A stretch of 64,000 nucleotides of DNA from Pseudomonadota bacterium (GTDB lineage: Bacteria > Pseudomonadota > Gammaproteobacteria > Xanthomonadales > Rhodanobacteraceae), in contig JAJYPJ010000005.1 in the NCBI GenBank assembly GCA_021795435.1, positions 1 through 64,000 on the forward strand. Direction: 5' to 3'. The position numbers and the translations under genes are program-made. Numbering within the stretch: the stretch's first letter is position 1; every line of letters starts with the position of its first letter. Of this stretch, positions 46,701 through 54,473 are shown one piece after another. Below the pieces are notes generated by a model, which made no database searches, was not told the origin of the DNA, and saw only the letters and a list, made by a program, of their open reading frames with translations.

Positions 46701-47319
46701 CCACCACGGGAAGGTCGTAGCGGCCGGACAGCTCCAGCGCGGCGGCGATCCAGTCTTCCTCGAGCGCGCGGCCGGTCCGGGTCAGCTCCAGGTAGAGCCG
46801 TTCGTGGAAGCGGCGGCGCATGCGCTCCAGCAGGTCGCTGTCGTGATGGCCCGCCAGCGCGCTCTGCGCGAGCGAGCTGGTAGGGCCGGCGAGCGCGATG
46901 AGCCCGCCCGAGGAGCCCTCCAGCCACGCCTCGTCGATGGCGGCGTGACCCCCATGCTGTCCTTCGCGCCATGCTCGCGAAACGAGCCTGGACAGGTTGA
47001 GGTAGCCGTCGTGGTTCTGGCAAAGGACTGTCAGTCGCCGCGGTTCGCTCTGTCCATCCGCTCGAACCCAGAGGTCGCAGCCGGCGACCGGCTTGATTCC
47101 GTTCGCCATCGCCGCCTTGTAGAACTTGACCAAGGCGAAGAGGTTGCTGTCGTCGGTCAAGGCCAGCGCCGGTAGCCCCAGCTGGCACGCATGGCTGATG
47201 AGATTCGGACGCGGCGCCTTGGCCGGATCGCCGTATTCGGGCTTGTCAGGGATGCGGATGATCGAATCCGCCAGCGCGTACTCGCTGTGGAGGTGCAGAT
47301 GGACGAAACCCGGACTCAT
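43789..47319 (-). CDS. dnaE: DNA polymerase III subunit alpha
   Basis: Replicative polymerase catalytic subunit, 1176 residues as expected for DnaE1. The N-terminal PHP domain begins [15 protein letters not shown]. The polymerase active-site aspartates are in MPDFDVDFC near 400-406. [23 protein letters not shown] and the [13 protein letters not shown]-type helix region ([20 protein letters not shown]) are typical. The clamp-binding motif QHGLFG lies near 928, followed by an OB-fold domain. The short C-terminal tau-binding domain ends at ARNADP. It diverges from dapE and is followed by accA. Confidence 0.97.
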   Translation of the reverse strand: [1176 protein letters not shown]

Positions 47320-47643
47320 GGCGGTCTGCGCGCGGCGACTGCCAAAGACTAGCCACCCCTGCGGGGGCTCACAAGCTTGACAGCCGGCACTGCAGGCGGC
47401 TGCGAACGCGCGCCCTTCGGCCGGTGGGGTCGACGGGTCCCGTCAGGGGCAGGGGCTGCGGTCCCGTGCGTCGGGACGGACCACCGCGCGGGAAGCGTGG
47501 CGGGTCGGGCGGCGATACGGGCGACTGTATGTCAATCGTAAACAGGCGCCGGGGATTGGTCACGGCCAGCGGTTAGGATCGCGTCTCGCCGGTGCGGTCA
47601 AGGCATGGGTCCTTGCCGCATGATGTCGACGAGGAGTCGCGCC
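47320..47643. other. Divergent dnaE/dapE intergenic region
   Basis: About 324 bases between the dnaE start and the chosen dapE start. A TTGACA lies at 47377-47382, but no -10 follows at a proper distance. No ORF with family features is seen; upstream in-frame ATGs for dapE at 47605, 47620 and 47623 exist. Confidence 0.5.
47631..47636 (+). promoter_or_regulatory. Ribosome-binding site that favours the dapE GTG start
   Basis: GAGGAG sits 7 bases before the GTG at 47644 and is downstream of the alternative ATGs at 47605-47623, so it supports initiation at the GTG. Confidence 0.65.
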
Positions 47644-48777
47644 GTGCTGGAGGTCGTGGAACTCGCCTGCGAGCTGATCCGCCGACGCTCGCTTACGCCC
47701 GTGGATGCCGGCTGCCAGGCGTTGGTAGCCGCCCGTTTGGCGCACGCTGGGTTCCGCTGCACCGCATTGCCTTTTGGCGAGGTCGAGAACCTCTGGGCCA
47801 CGCATGGCAGTGGCGGCCCGGTGCTTGTCTATCTGGGCCACACCGACGTCGTGCCGAGCGGGCCGGAGTCGGCCTGGTCGTCGCCGCCGTTCGACCCGGT
47901 GTTGCGCGAAGGCCGCCTGTACGGTCGTGGCGCCGCGGACATGAAGGGCAGCGTGGCCGCGATGTGCATCGCGCTGGAGTCGTTCGTCGCGCGCCATCCC
48001 GCGCATGCCGGCACCGTGGCGTTGCTGTTGACCAGCGACGAGGAAGGCGTGGCGGAGCACGGAGTCCGGCGGGTCGCGCAGCACTTCCGCGAGACCGGGC
48101 AGTCCATCGATTGGTGCGTCGTCGGCGAGCCGTCGTCCCGCGAACACCTGGGCGACCTGGTCCGGGTCGGGCGCCGGGGATCGTTGACGGGCACATTGCA
48201 CGTGCGCGGGATCCAGGGCCATGTGGCCTATCCCGACAAGGCGCGCAATCCGATCCATCAGGCCGCGCCGGCACTCGCCGAGCTGACCGCGATGCGATGG
48301 GATGCGGGGAATGCTGCCTTTCAGGCCACGAGCTTCCAGATTTCGAATGTCGCCGCCGGGACCGGCGCCGACAACGTCATCCCGGGGACATTGGATGCCG
48401 TCTTCAATTTCCGGTTCGGCACGGCGAGTTCGCCACAGGAGCTGAAGGCCCGGCTGGAGTCGGTCCTGCGGCGTCACCGGCTGGACTATGTGCTCGAGTG
48501 GCGGCTGTCGGGCGAACCGTTCCTCACGGCGGATGGCCCCTTGCGCCGTGCGGTTTGCGCCGAATTGATGGCGCAATTGGGCCGCAAGCCGGAAGCCAGC
48601 ACCGGCGGCGGGACTTCCGATGGCCGGTTCATCGCGCCCCTCGGTGCCGAGGTCGTGGAGCTGGGCCCGGTCAATGCCAGCATCCACAAGGTCGATGAAC
48701 ATGTCGCGCTGGATGACCTCGAGCGGTTGCCTGCGATCTATGCCGGCATCGCGGAAAGGTTGCTGGCGGACACCTGA
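47644..48777 (+). CDS. dapE: Succinyl-diaminopimelate desuccinylase
   Basis: Zn2+ hydrolase releasing LL-diaminopimelate from N-succinyl-LL-diaminopimelate in lysine and cell-wall synthesis. The GTG at 47644 gives 377 residues that align with E. coli DapE from the first residues ([19 protein letters not shown]). Metal and catalytic residues are in [34 protein letters not shown] and a late GTSDGRF and [11 protein letters not shown]. All are intact. It starts a rightward run with lptE, holA, nadD, rsfS and rlmH. Confidence 0.95.
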   Translation: MLEVVELACELIRRRSLTPVDAGCQALVAARLAHAGFRCTALPFGEVENLWATHGSGGPVLVYLGHTDVVPSGPESAWSSPPFDPVLREGRLYGRGAADMKGSVAAMCIALESFVARHPAHAGTVALLLTSDEEGVAEHGVRRVAQHFRETGQSIDWCVVGEPSSREHLGDLVRVGRRGSLTGTLHVRGIQGHVAYPDKARNPIHQAAPALAELTAMRWDAGNAAFQATSFQISNVAAGTGADNVIPGTLDAVFNFRFGTASSPQELKARLESVLRRHRLDYVLEWRLSGEPFLTADGPLRRAVCAELMAQLGRKPEASTGGGTSDGRFIAPLGAEVVELGPVNASIHKVDEHVALDDLERLPAIYAGIAERLLADT

Positions 48778-48830
48778 GCGCGCCGCCGGTGGCGGGTATC
48801 ATGCCGGCATTCCCATCCGACGTCCCGTGC

Positions 48831-49376
48831 ATGAAGCCTTCCATCGCCCGCCATCTGGCCTTGATGGTCCTGTCCTTGATGCTGCTCGGCGGCTGCGGAT
48901 TCCACTTGCGCCGTTCGGCGCAATTGGCTCCCGCCCTGCAGCGCCTGCACCTGGACATTGCCGGGGACACGGCGTTGCAACGACAGCTGGCCACCGCGCT
49001 GAGACTCTCCGGCGTCACGCTCGAGGACCAGGGTGGTCCGGGCATTGCCACGCTGCGCATCCCCGAGAACGCGTTCAGTACCCAGGCGCTGACGCTGACC
49101 GGGTTTGCTCGCGTCAGCGAGTACAGCCTGCACTATGACGTACGGTTCGAAGTGATCGGGCCGGACGGTGGCCTGCTGATTCCGTTGCAATCCATCCACA
49201 TGGAGCGGAGCTTCACCTTCGACCAGACGCAGGTCATCGGGAGTGCCGGGCAACAGCAGCAAATCAAGCGCAGCCTGGTGGACGATATGACCCAAGCGAT
49301 CCTCATGCGCCTGCAGGCCCAGGGCCATGGCGCCGTTGCTCCCTCCGCCGCGACGTCCACCGCCGGGTATCGGTGA
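48831..49376 (+). CDS. lptE: LPS-assembly lipoprotein LptE
   Basis: Outer-membrane lipoprotein that plugs the LptD barrel and helps insert LPS. The ATG at 48831 begins a lipoprotein signal (MKPSIARHLALMVLSLMLLGGC) with lipobox LGGC and lipidated Cys22; 181 residues in all. The mature start GFHLRRSAQLAPALQRLHL is typical of LptE/RlpB. The region YDVRFEV through FTFDQTQVIGS supports the family. holA follows after 3 bases, the usual pairing. Confidence 0.92.
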   Translation: MKPSIARHLALMVLSLMLLGGCGFHLRRSAQLAPALQRLHLDIAGDTALQRQLATALRLSGVTLEDQGGPGIATLRIPENAFSTQALTLTGFARVSEYSLHYDVRFEVIGPDGGLLIPLQSIHMERSFTFDQTQVIGSAGQQQQIKRSLVDDMTQAILMRLQAQGHGAVAPSAATSTAGYR

Positions 49377-49379
49377 GCT

Positions 49380-50396
49380 ATGCGCGGGGCTGCGGACTGG
49401 TCGCGCGCACTGAAGGCGCCCGAGCTGCCATCGGTCACACTGCTGGCCGGTGATGAGCTCCTGGTCCTGGAAGCGGGAGACGCGCTCCGCGCCCGCGCGC
49501 GCGTCCTCGGTTATGCGGAACGCGCCCGCCTCGAGGCGGATGCGGGCTTCGACTGGAATGACCTGGCGCGCGCCGGCGCCGGCCTGTCGCTGTTTGCGAC
49601 GCGCCGCCTGATCGATCTCCGCCTTCCGGGGGGACGCCCGGGAAGGGAGGGTGGGGAGGCCCTCGCCGCGTGGTGTGCAGCCCCGCCGCCGGACACGCTG
49701 CTGCTCATCACCTGCCTGGAATGGAGCAAGAAGCATGAAGCCGCCTGGTCACAAGCGGTCGACCGGGCGGGTCTGGCCGTGCACCTGCAGGCACCGCGAC
49801 CGCCGGAACTCCCGACCTGGCTGGGCCAGCGGCTCGCCGCACGCGGCTTGTCGGCCGAGCAGGAAGCGCTGGACTGGCTGGCCGCACGCGTCGAAGGCAA
49901 CTTGCTGGCCGGCGCCCAGGAAGTGGACAAGCTGGCGATGCAGTTGCCGACCGGCACCCGGCTGGACCGCGACATGCTCGAGCAACGGGTGGGTGACAGC
50001 GCCCGCTTCGATGCGTTCCAGCTTGTCGATGCCGTCCTGGCGGGCGATGCGGCGCGGGCGCTGAGGATCCTGCAGGGCCTGCGCGCCGAGGGTGAAGAAG
50101 TGCTGCCCCTCCTGGGACTGCTGAACGTCCAGATCGGCATCGCCGCGCGACTGGCACTGGCGCGCGACTTTGATGCCGGCGCGCGCTCCGAGCATCTGTG
50201 GCCGGCGCGCGCCGCGCAGTTCCGCCGGGCCCTTGGAAGGGCCCCGCAGCCGCGCTTCTGGCAGCGCGCGCTGGTCTGGTCGGGACGGGTCGACCGGATG
50301 GTGAAGGGGCGCGAGGCCGGGGATCCATGGCGTGAGTTCGAGCGACTGCTGCTGGCCCTCATGCAGCCGCGAAGTGCCGCGGTCCTCTCGTCATGA
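49380..50396 (+). CDS. holA: DNA polymerase III subunit delta
   Basis: Clamp-loader subunit that opens the beta ring. 338 residues. Family features: LLAGDELLVLEAGDALR near the N-terminus, LLITCLEWSKKHEAAWSQAV, NLLAGAQEVDKLAMQLP and DSARFDAFQLVDAVLAGD. There is no Walker motif, as expected for delta. It lies 3 bases after lptE, and nadD starts 10 bases after its stop. Confidence 0.94.
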   Translation: MRGAADWSRALKAPELPSVTLLAGDELLVLEAGDALRARARVLGYAERARLEADAGFDWNDLARAGAGLSLFATRRLIDLRLPGGRPGREGGEALAAWCAAPPPDTLLLITCLEWSKKHEAAWSQAVDRAGLAVHLQAPRPPELPTWLGQRLAARGLSAEQEALDWLAARVEGNLLAGAQEVDKLAMQLPTGTRLDRDMLEQRVGDSARFDAFQLVDAVLAGDAARALRILQGLRAEGEEVLPLLGLLNVQIGIAARLALARDFDAGARSEHLWPARAAQFRRALGRAPQPRFWQRALVWSGRVDRMVKGREAGDPWREFERLLLALMQPRSAAVLSS

Positions 50397-50406
50397 GGAT
50401 CGCGTG

Positions 50407-51063
50407 ATGGATGCTGTTGCCCCGCCGGACGAGCCGCTGGCCATCTTCGGCGGCACGTTCGACCCGGTGCACCTGGGGCATCTTCGCGCGGCGTGGGAAG
50501 TGGCCGAAACCCTGCAGGCGGAAGTGCGCCTGCTGCCGGCGCGCGTGCCGCCGCATCGTCCCCAGCCCGTGGCGACCGCGGCCCAACGGATTGCCCTGCT
50601 GCGCGCGGCATTGGCCGGCCAGTCCCGCCTGCAGCTGGACCTCAGCGAGCTGGACCGCGAGGGCCCGTCCTATACGATCGACACCCTCGAGGCGCTGCGC
50701 GCCGGGATCGGGCGGGTGCGCCCGCTGGTCCTCCTGCTTGGCCAGGATGCTTTTGCGGGACTGACGACCTGGCGGCGATGGGCCGATCTGTTTGCCCATG
50801 CGCACGTCGTCGTGATGACAAGGCCCGGCAAGGAGCCCGCGTGGCCGTCGGATCTGCAGCGGGAATGGGCGAGACGCCTCGCTGAGGGGCCCGCCGCGCT
50901 GCGCATGGCCCCGGCAGGCCACGTGCTGCCATTGAACGTCACGGCATTGGCGATCAGCGCCTCGCACGTGCGCGATCTCCTGGCCGCCGGGCGCGAACCG
51001 CGCTGGTTGGTTCCGGATGCCTTGCTGGCCGACCCCGCCTTGCTGGCGCCTTACAGGACTTGA
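50407..51063 (+). CDS. nadD: Nicotinate-nucleotide adenylyltransferase
   Basis: Adenylates nicotinic acid mononucleotide in NAD synthesis. The ATG at 50407 is preceded by AGGA 7 nt away, overlapping the end of holA. The 218-residue product has the nucleotidyltransferase motif FGGTFDPVHLGHLR, GPSYTIDTLEALR, LLGQDAFAGLTTWRRW and ISASHVRDLL (the ISSTxIR site). All of this is typical. Immediately upstream of rsfS, as in most proteobacteria. Confidence 0.95.
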   Translation: MDAVAPPDEPLAIFGGTFDPVHLGHLRAAWEVAETLQAEVRLLPARVPPHRPQPVATAAQRIALLRAALAGQSRLQLDLSELDREGPSYTIDTLEALRAGIGRVRPLVLLLGQDAFAGLTTWRRWADLFAHAHVVVMTRPGKEPAWPSDLQREWARRLAEGPAALRMAPAGHVLPLNVTALAISASHVRDLLAAGREPRWLVPDALLADPALLAPYRT

Positions 51064-51134
51064 GCGACCGACTTGCGCAACGGGACACCGGCGCGCCTAA
51101 TAGGGCGCACATTCCCACCCGAGGTCCCGCCGCA

Positions 51135-51506
51135 TTGGCCGCTACGTCCGCTGCAGTATCTGCTGTCCCCGAATCCGATCTACTGCGCGAGCGCGTGCTC
51201 GCTGCGCTGGAGGAGCTCAAGGCCAAGGAGGTGCGCGTGATTGATGTACGCGGCAAGACCTCGATCGCCGATACCCTGGTCATTGCCTCCGGTACATCCA
51301 CCCGCCATGTGAAGGCGCTGGCCGACGAAGTGGTGCGTTTTGCCAAGCAGGCGGGGATGTTGCCGCTGGGCGTGGAGGGGCAGACCGAGGCGGAATGGGT
51401 GCTGGTGGACCTCGGCGACGTGATCGTGCACGTGATGTTGCCTCGCATCCGCGAGTTCTATGGCCTTGAGCGGCTGTGGAGCGTCGACGCGCCCGAGGCG
51501 GGCTGA
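51135..51506 (+). CDS. rsfS: Ribosome silencing factor RsfS
   Basis: Binds L14 (uL14) and blocks subunit joining during starvation. The conserved domain LLRERVLAALEELKAKEVRVIDVRG onwards, with IADTLVIASGTSTRHVKALADEV and VDLGDVIVHVMLP, is complete. No ATG or GTG lies in a suitable place. I chose TTG at 51135 (GAGG 10 nt upstream, 123 residues); the alternative TTG at 51060 overlaps the nadD stop as TTGA and would add 25 residues. Confidence 0.9.
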   Translation: MAATSAAVSAVPESDLLRERVLAALEELKAKEVRVIDVRGKTSIADTLVIASGTSTRHVKALADEVVRFAKQAGMLPLGVEGQTEAEWVLVDLGDVIVHVMLPRIREFYGLERLWSVDAPEAG

Positions 51507-51540
51507 GCGTCGCCACATGGCCGCCGCCAGCCATTGAATC

Positions 51541-52011
51541 ATGCGGGTCCACCTGCTGTGCATCGGCGAGCGCATGCCGGACTGGGTCGCTCGCGGATTG
51601 GCCGAGTATCAGAAGCGCCTCGCCCCCTGGGTACCGTTGGTGCTGCATGAGATACGCGGGCCCCGGGGCGGATCGGACACGCCCGAGCAAGCGAAGGGGC
51701 GCGAAGCCGAGGCGCTGCTGGCCGCGCTGCCGCGCGAGGCGTGGGTCATCGCGCTCGACGGCCGGGGCGAGCCGTGGTCCAGCGAACGCCTGGCGGAGCG
51801 CCTGGCCGCATGGCGGATGGGCGGGCGCGACGTTTACCTGGTGGTCGGCGGTGCCAATGGTCTGCACGACAAGGTCCTGCAGCGCACGCAGGCGCGGTGG
51901 TCGCTGGGACCCCTGACGCTGCCGCACATGCTGGTGCGCGTCATCGTGGCCGAACAATTGTATCGGGCGGCCAGCATGCTGGCCGGCCATCCCTACCATC
52001 GCGGTTCGTGA
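51541..52011 (+). CDS. rlmH: 23S rRNA (pseudouridine1915-N3)-methyltransferase RlmH
   Basis: SPOUT methyltransferase that modifies pseudouridine 1915 in 23S rRNA. 156 residues, matching the family. The N-terminus MRVHLLCIGERMPDWV, the SAM-binding knot region VYLVVGGANGL and the C-terminal HMLVRVIVAEQLYRAASM and HPYHRG are diagnostic. It follows rsfS by 34 bp, as usual. Confidence 0.96.
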   Translation: MRVHLLCIGERMPDWVARGLAEYQKRLAPWVPLVLHEIRGPRGGSDTPEQAKGREAEALLAALPREAWVIALDGRGEPWSSERLAERLAAWRMGGRDVYLVVGGANGLHDKVLQRTQARWSLGPLTLPHMLVRVIVAEQLYRAASMLAGHPYHRGS

Positions 52012-52142
52012 GCGCCGTGGCGTCCCGCGGATTGCGCGCACACCGTATGACGGCTGCAAGACGTGCGAAAGCACCGGTGCGCTATCTTGTCGCGCGGAGC
52101 TGGCCATCCCGACGGCGCAGCGAACGGATTGGCTGAATATCC

Positions 52143-54290
52143 ATGAGCATTGACCAATGCGCTGCCGGGCAGCGCGTGTGGAGCCTGTTTGCGCTCGCCC
52201 TCGGGCTGGCGTGGCCGTCGTCCCATGCCGCGGATGCGCGTGTGCATCCCCGCAAACGTGCACATGTCCAGCAGATGGCGGTCGTGACGGTCAGCGCCGC
52301 GCTCGACGAGGCGCGCGACGAACTCTCGCCCTCGACCGGCAGCAGTCTCTACGTTTTGGGTCCGCAGGCCATGAAGGCCCTGCCGTTGGGACACCTCACC
52401 GCGTTGAACCAGGTCCTCTTGCAGGCGCCGGGCGTCGTCCAGGATTCATTCGGGGGCATCCACATACGCGGCAACATGGCGGACGTGCAATACCGGATCA
52501 ACGGCATCGTCATTCCCGAGAGCATCTCGGGCTTTGGACAGACGCTGGATACCCGGATCATCCGCAGCGTGAGCTTGCTGGATGGCGCACTGCCCGCGCA
52601 GTACGGGCTTCGCACGGCAGGCGTCGTCAGCATCGCGACGCGCTCCGGTGCGAACATGCCCGATGGAGGCACCCTCGGGCTCACCACGGGCACCGGTGGG
52701 CACATCCAGCCCTTCCTGGATGTGCACGGCCACAAGGGTCGCTGGAGCTGGTTTGCCACGGGCAGCTATCTGCGGGACAACCGCGGCCTCTCCCCACCCA
52801 CGGCCAGCCATGACCCCGTGCATGATCGCCTCTGGCAGTCGCAGGGCTTCGGCGAGCTCGATTACATCCTCAACCGGCGCACGCGCATCGCCCTCATCGG
52901 CGGCGTCAGCCACCAGAATTTCCAGATCCCGCCCAATCCCGGCCAGACGCCGCAATACACGCTGTCGGGCGTCAGTAACTTTCCATCCATCGCGACCAGG
53001 GAAAACCAGTCGGAGCAGACGCGCTTCGGCGCGCTGGCCTTGCAGGGCAAGCTGGCGCACACCGACTACCAGATCGCCGTGGGCCAGCGCTACAGCCAGG
53101 TCAACTATCTTCCCGACCCCGTGGGTGACCTGATCTACCTGGGCGTGGCCGCGACGGTGGCTCGAAGCAACCGGGCGGATACGCTCCAGGCTGACTTCTC
53201 GACGCCTTGGGGGCGTCACAACATCCTCAGGTACGGCTTCTACGACGAATGGGCCCGCGGCTCGCAGAGCACGCGCGCGGCCGTCTTTCCCGCTGACTCC
53301 GCCGGCAACCAGACAAGCGATGTCCCCTTCGCGTTGCTCGAGAGCAGCCGCCTGATTGCACGGACGCAATCGGCGTATGTGCAGGACCAGTGGAACGCGA
53401 CCGATCGACTAACCGTCAACGGCGGGCTCCGCTACGACCACACCGGCGGCTTCGTCAACGCCAGCCAGCTGAGTCCGCGGCTGGGCATGGTCTATCAATG
53501 GGGCAGTCAGTGGACGCTGCATGCCGGTTATGCCCGGTATTTCACGCCCCCGGATTCCGAACAAATCACGCAGACCGACATCGCCCTGTTCAACAACACG
53601 ACCAACGCATTGCCGGGCAACAGCAATACCCAGGTCGCCGCCAGCCGCGAGAACTACTATGACGCGGGCGTGCAGTGGATATCGCCCGGCAACACGCTGA
53701 CGCTGGGCTTGGACGCCTATTACAGCCAGAGCCGCAATACCCTGGACGTGGGCCAGTTCGGCACGGCGCTGATCTTCGCCGACTTCAATTATCGCTATGG
53801 GCGCAACAAGGGTGTCGAGTTCACGGCCAATTGGCATGAAGGCCCCCTGCACGCGTATTTCAACCTGGCCAACAACCTGGCGCGCGCCAAGGCAATCGCG
53901 AGCGGGCAGTACAACTGGTCGCCGGCGGAGATCAATTACATCGCGAGCCACTGGATCCTGCTTGACCATGCGCCGCGGCTCACGTCATCCGGCGGACTGG
54001 ACGCCCGTTTGTCCGGTGGCTGGAGGGCGAGCGCCGATTACCTCTTCGGCTCGGGCCTGCGATCCGGCTTTGCCAACACGCAACGCATGCCCGCCTACAT
54101 GCAGTGGAATTTCGCGCTGGCCCGTGCGTTCGACGTTCCGGCCATCGGCCGTGTGCGCGCGCGCGTCGCGATCATCAATGCGTTTGACCGGCCGATCGAG
54201 TTGCGGGATGGCACCGGTCTCGGCGTGGGCATTGCGCCGCAGTATGCAACGCGGCGCGAACTGTATCTGACGCTCTCGACGAACTTCTGA
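52143..54290 (+). CDS. TonB-dependent outer-membrane receptor
   Basis: 715 residues. A signal peptide (about 1-30, ending SSHA) is followed by a TonB-box-like VVTVSA near 48, a plug domain (LTALNQVLLQAPGVVQDSFGG, IHIRGNMADVQYRINGI) and a 22-strand-type barrel with the aromatic terminal residue F (LSTNF). It most resembles siderophore- or small-molecule-type TonB receptors, but the ligand cannot be read from sequence. The downstream gene encodes an exported beta-propeller, an arrangement like E. coli yncD-yncE. There is no sigma/anti-sigma pair or Fur box that I can see. It lies 131 bp after rlmH. Confidence 0.9.
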   Translation: MSIDQCAAGQRVWSLFALALGLAWPSSHAADARVHPRKRAHVQQMAVVTVSAALDEARDELSPSTGSSLYVLGPQAMKALPLGHLTALNQVLLQAPGVVQDSFGGIHIRGNMADVQYRINGIVIPESISGFGQTLDTRIIRSVSLLDGALPAQYGLRTAGVVSIATRSGANMPDGGTLGLTTGTGGHIQPFLDVHGHKGRWSWFATGSYLRDNRGLSPPTASHDPVHDRLWQSQGFGELDYILNRRTRIALIGGVSHQNFQIPPNPGQTPQYTLSGVSNFPSIATRENQSEQTRFGALALQGKLAHTDYQIAVGQRYSQVNYLPDPVGDLIYLGVAATVARSNRADTLQADFSTPWGRHNILRYGFYDEWARGSQSTRAAVFPADSAGNQTSDVPFALLESSRLIARTQSAYVQDQWNATDRLTVNGGLRYDHTGGFVNASQLSPRLGMVYQWGSQWTLHAGYARYFTPPDSEQITQTDIALFNNTTNALPGNSNTQVAASRENYYDAGVQWISPGNTLTLGLDAYYSQSRNTLDVGQFGTALIFADFNYRYGRNKGVEFTANWHEGPLHAYFNLANNLARAKAIASGQYNWSPAEINYIASHWILLDHAPRLTSSGGLDARLSGGWRASADYLFGSGLRSGFANTQRMPAYMQWNFALARAFDVPAIGRVRARVAIINAFDRPIELRDGTGLGVGIAPQYATRRELYLTLSTNF

Positions 54291-54318
54291 GCGTCCACGC
54301 CGCGCCGGCGAAAAATCG

Positions 54319-54343
54319 GGCCTGCGCCGGGTCCGCGCAGGCC
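54319..54343. terminator. Stem-loop after the TonB receptor, with a T-run on the minus strand
   Basis: Perfect 9-bp arms (GGCCTGCGC and complement) around a 7-base loop, 28 bases past the TonB receptor stop. AAAAAT precedes it on the plus strand, so the minus-strand transcript would read hairpin then a U-run. It has classic intrinsic-terminator form on the minus strand and could also mark the plus-strand mRNA end. Confidence 0.5.
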
Positions 54344-54473
54344 GAAGCGCGGCTTGCGCAGGCTGCGGGACGTTCGTCGGCAACCTGCATCTCCCCAGGA
54401 GTGTCCAGGTCCCGGCACGCGGGCAGCTACGATAGGGGCCATCCCCTGGGCCGCATGAGTTGAGGAGTCCGCG

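Noticed and set aside
47377-47382. TTGACA as a promoter for dapE
   Set aside because: No -10-like hexamer occurs 15-19 bases downstream.
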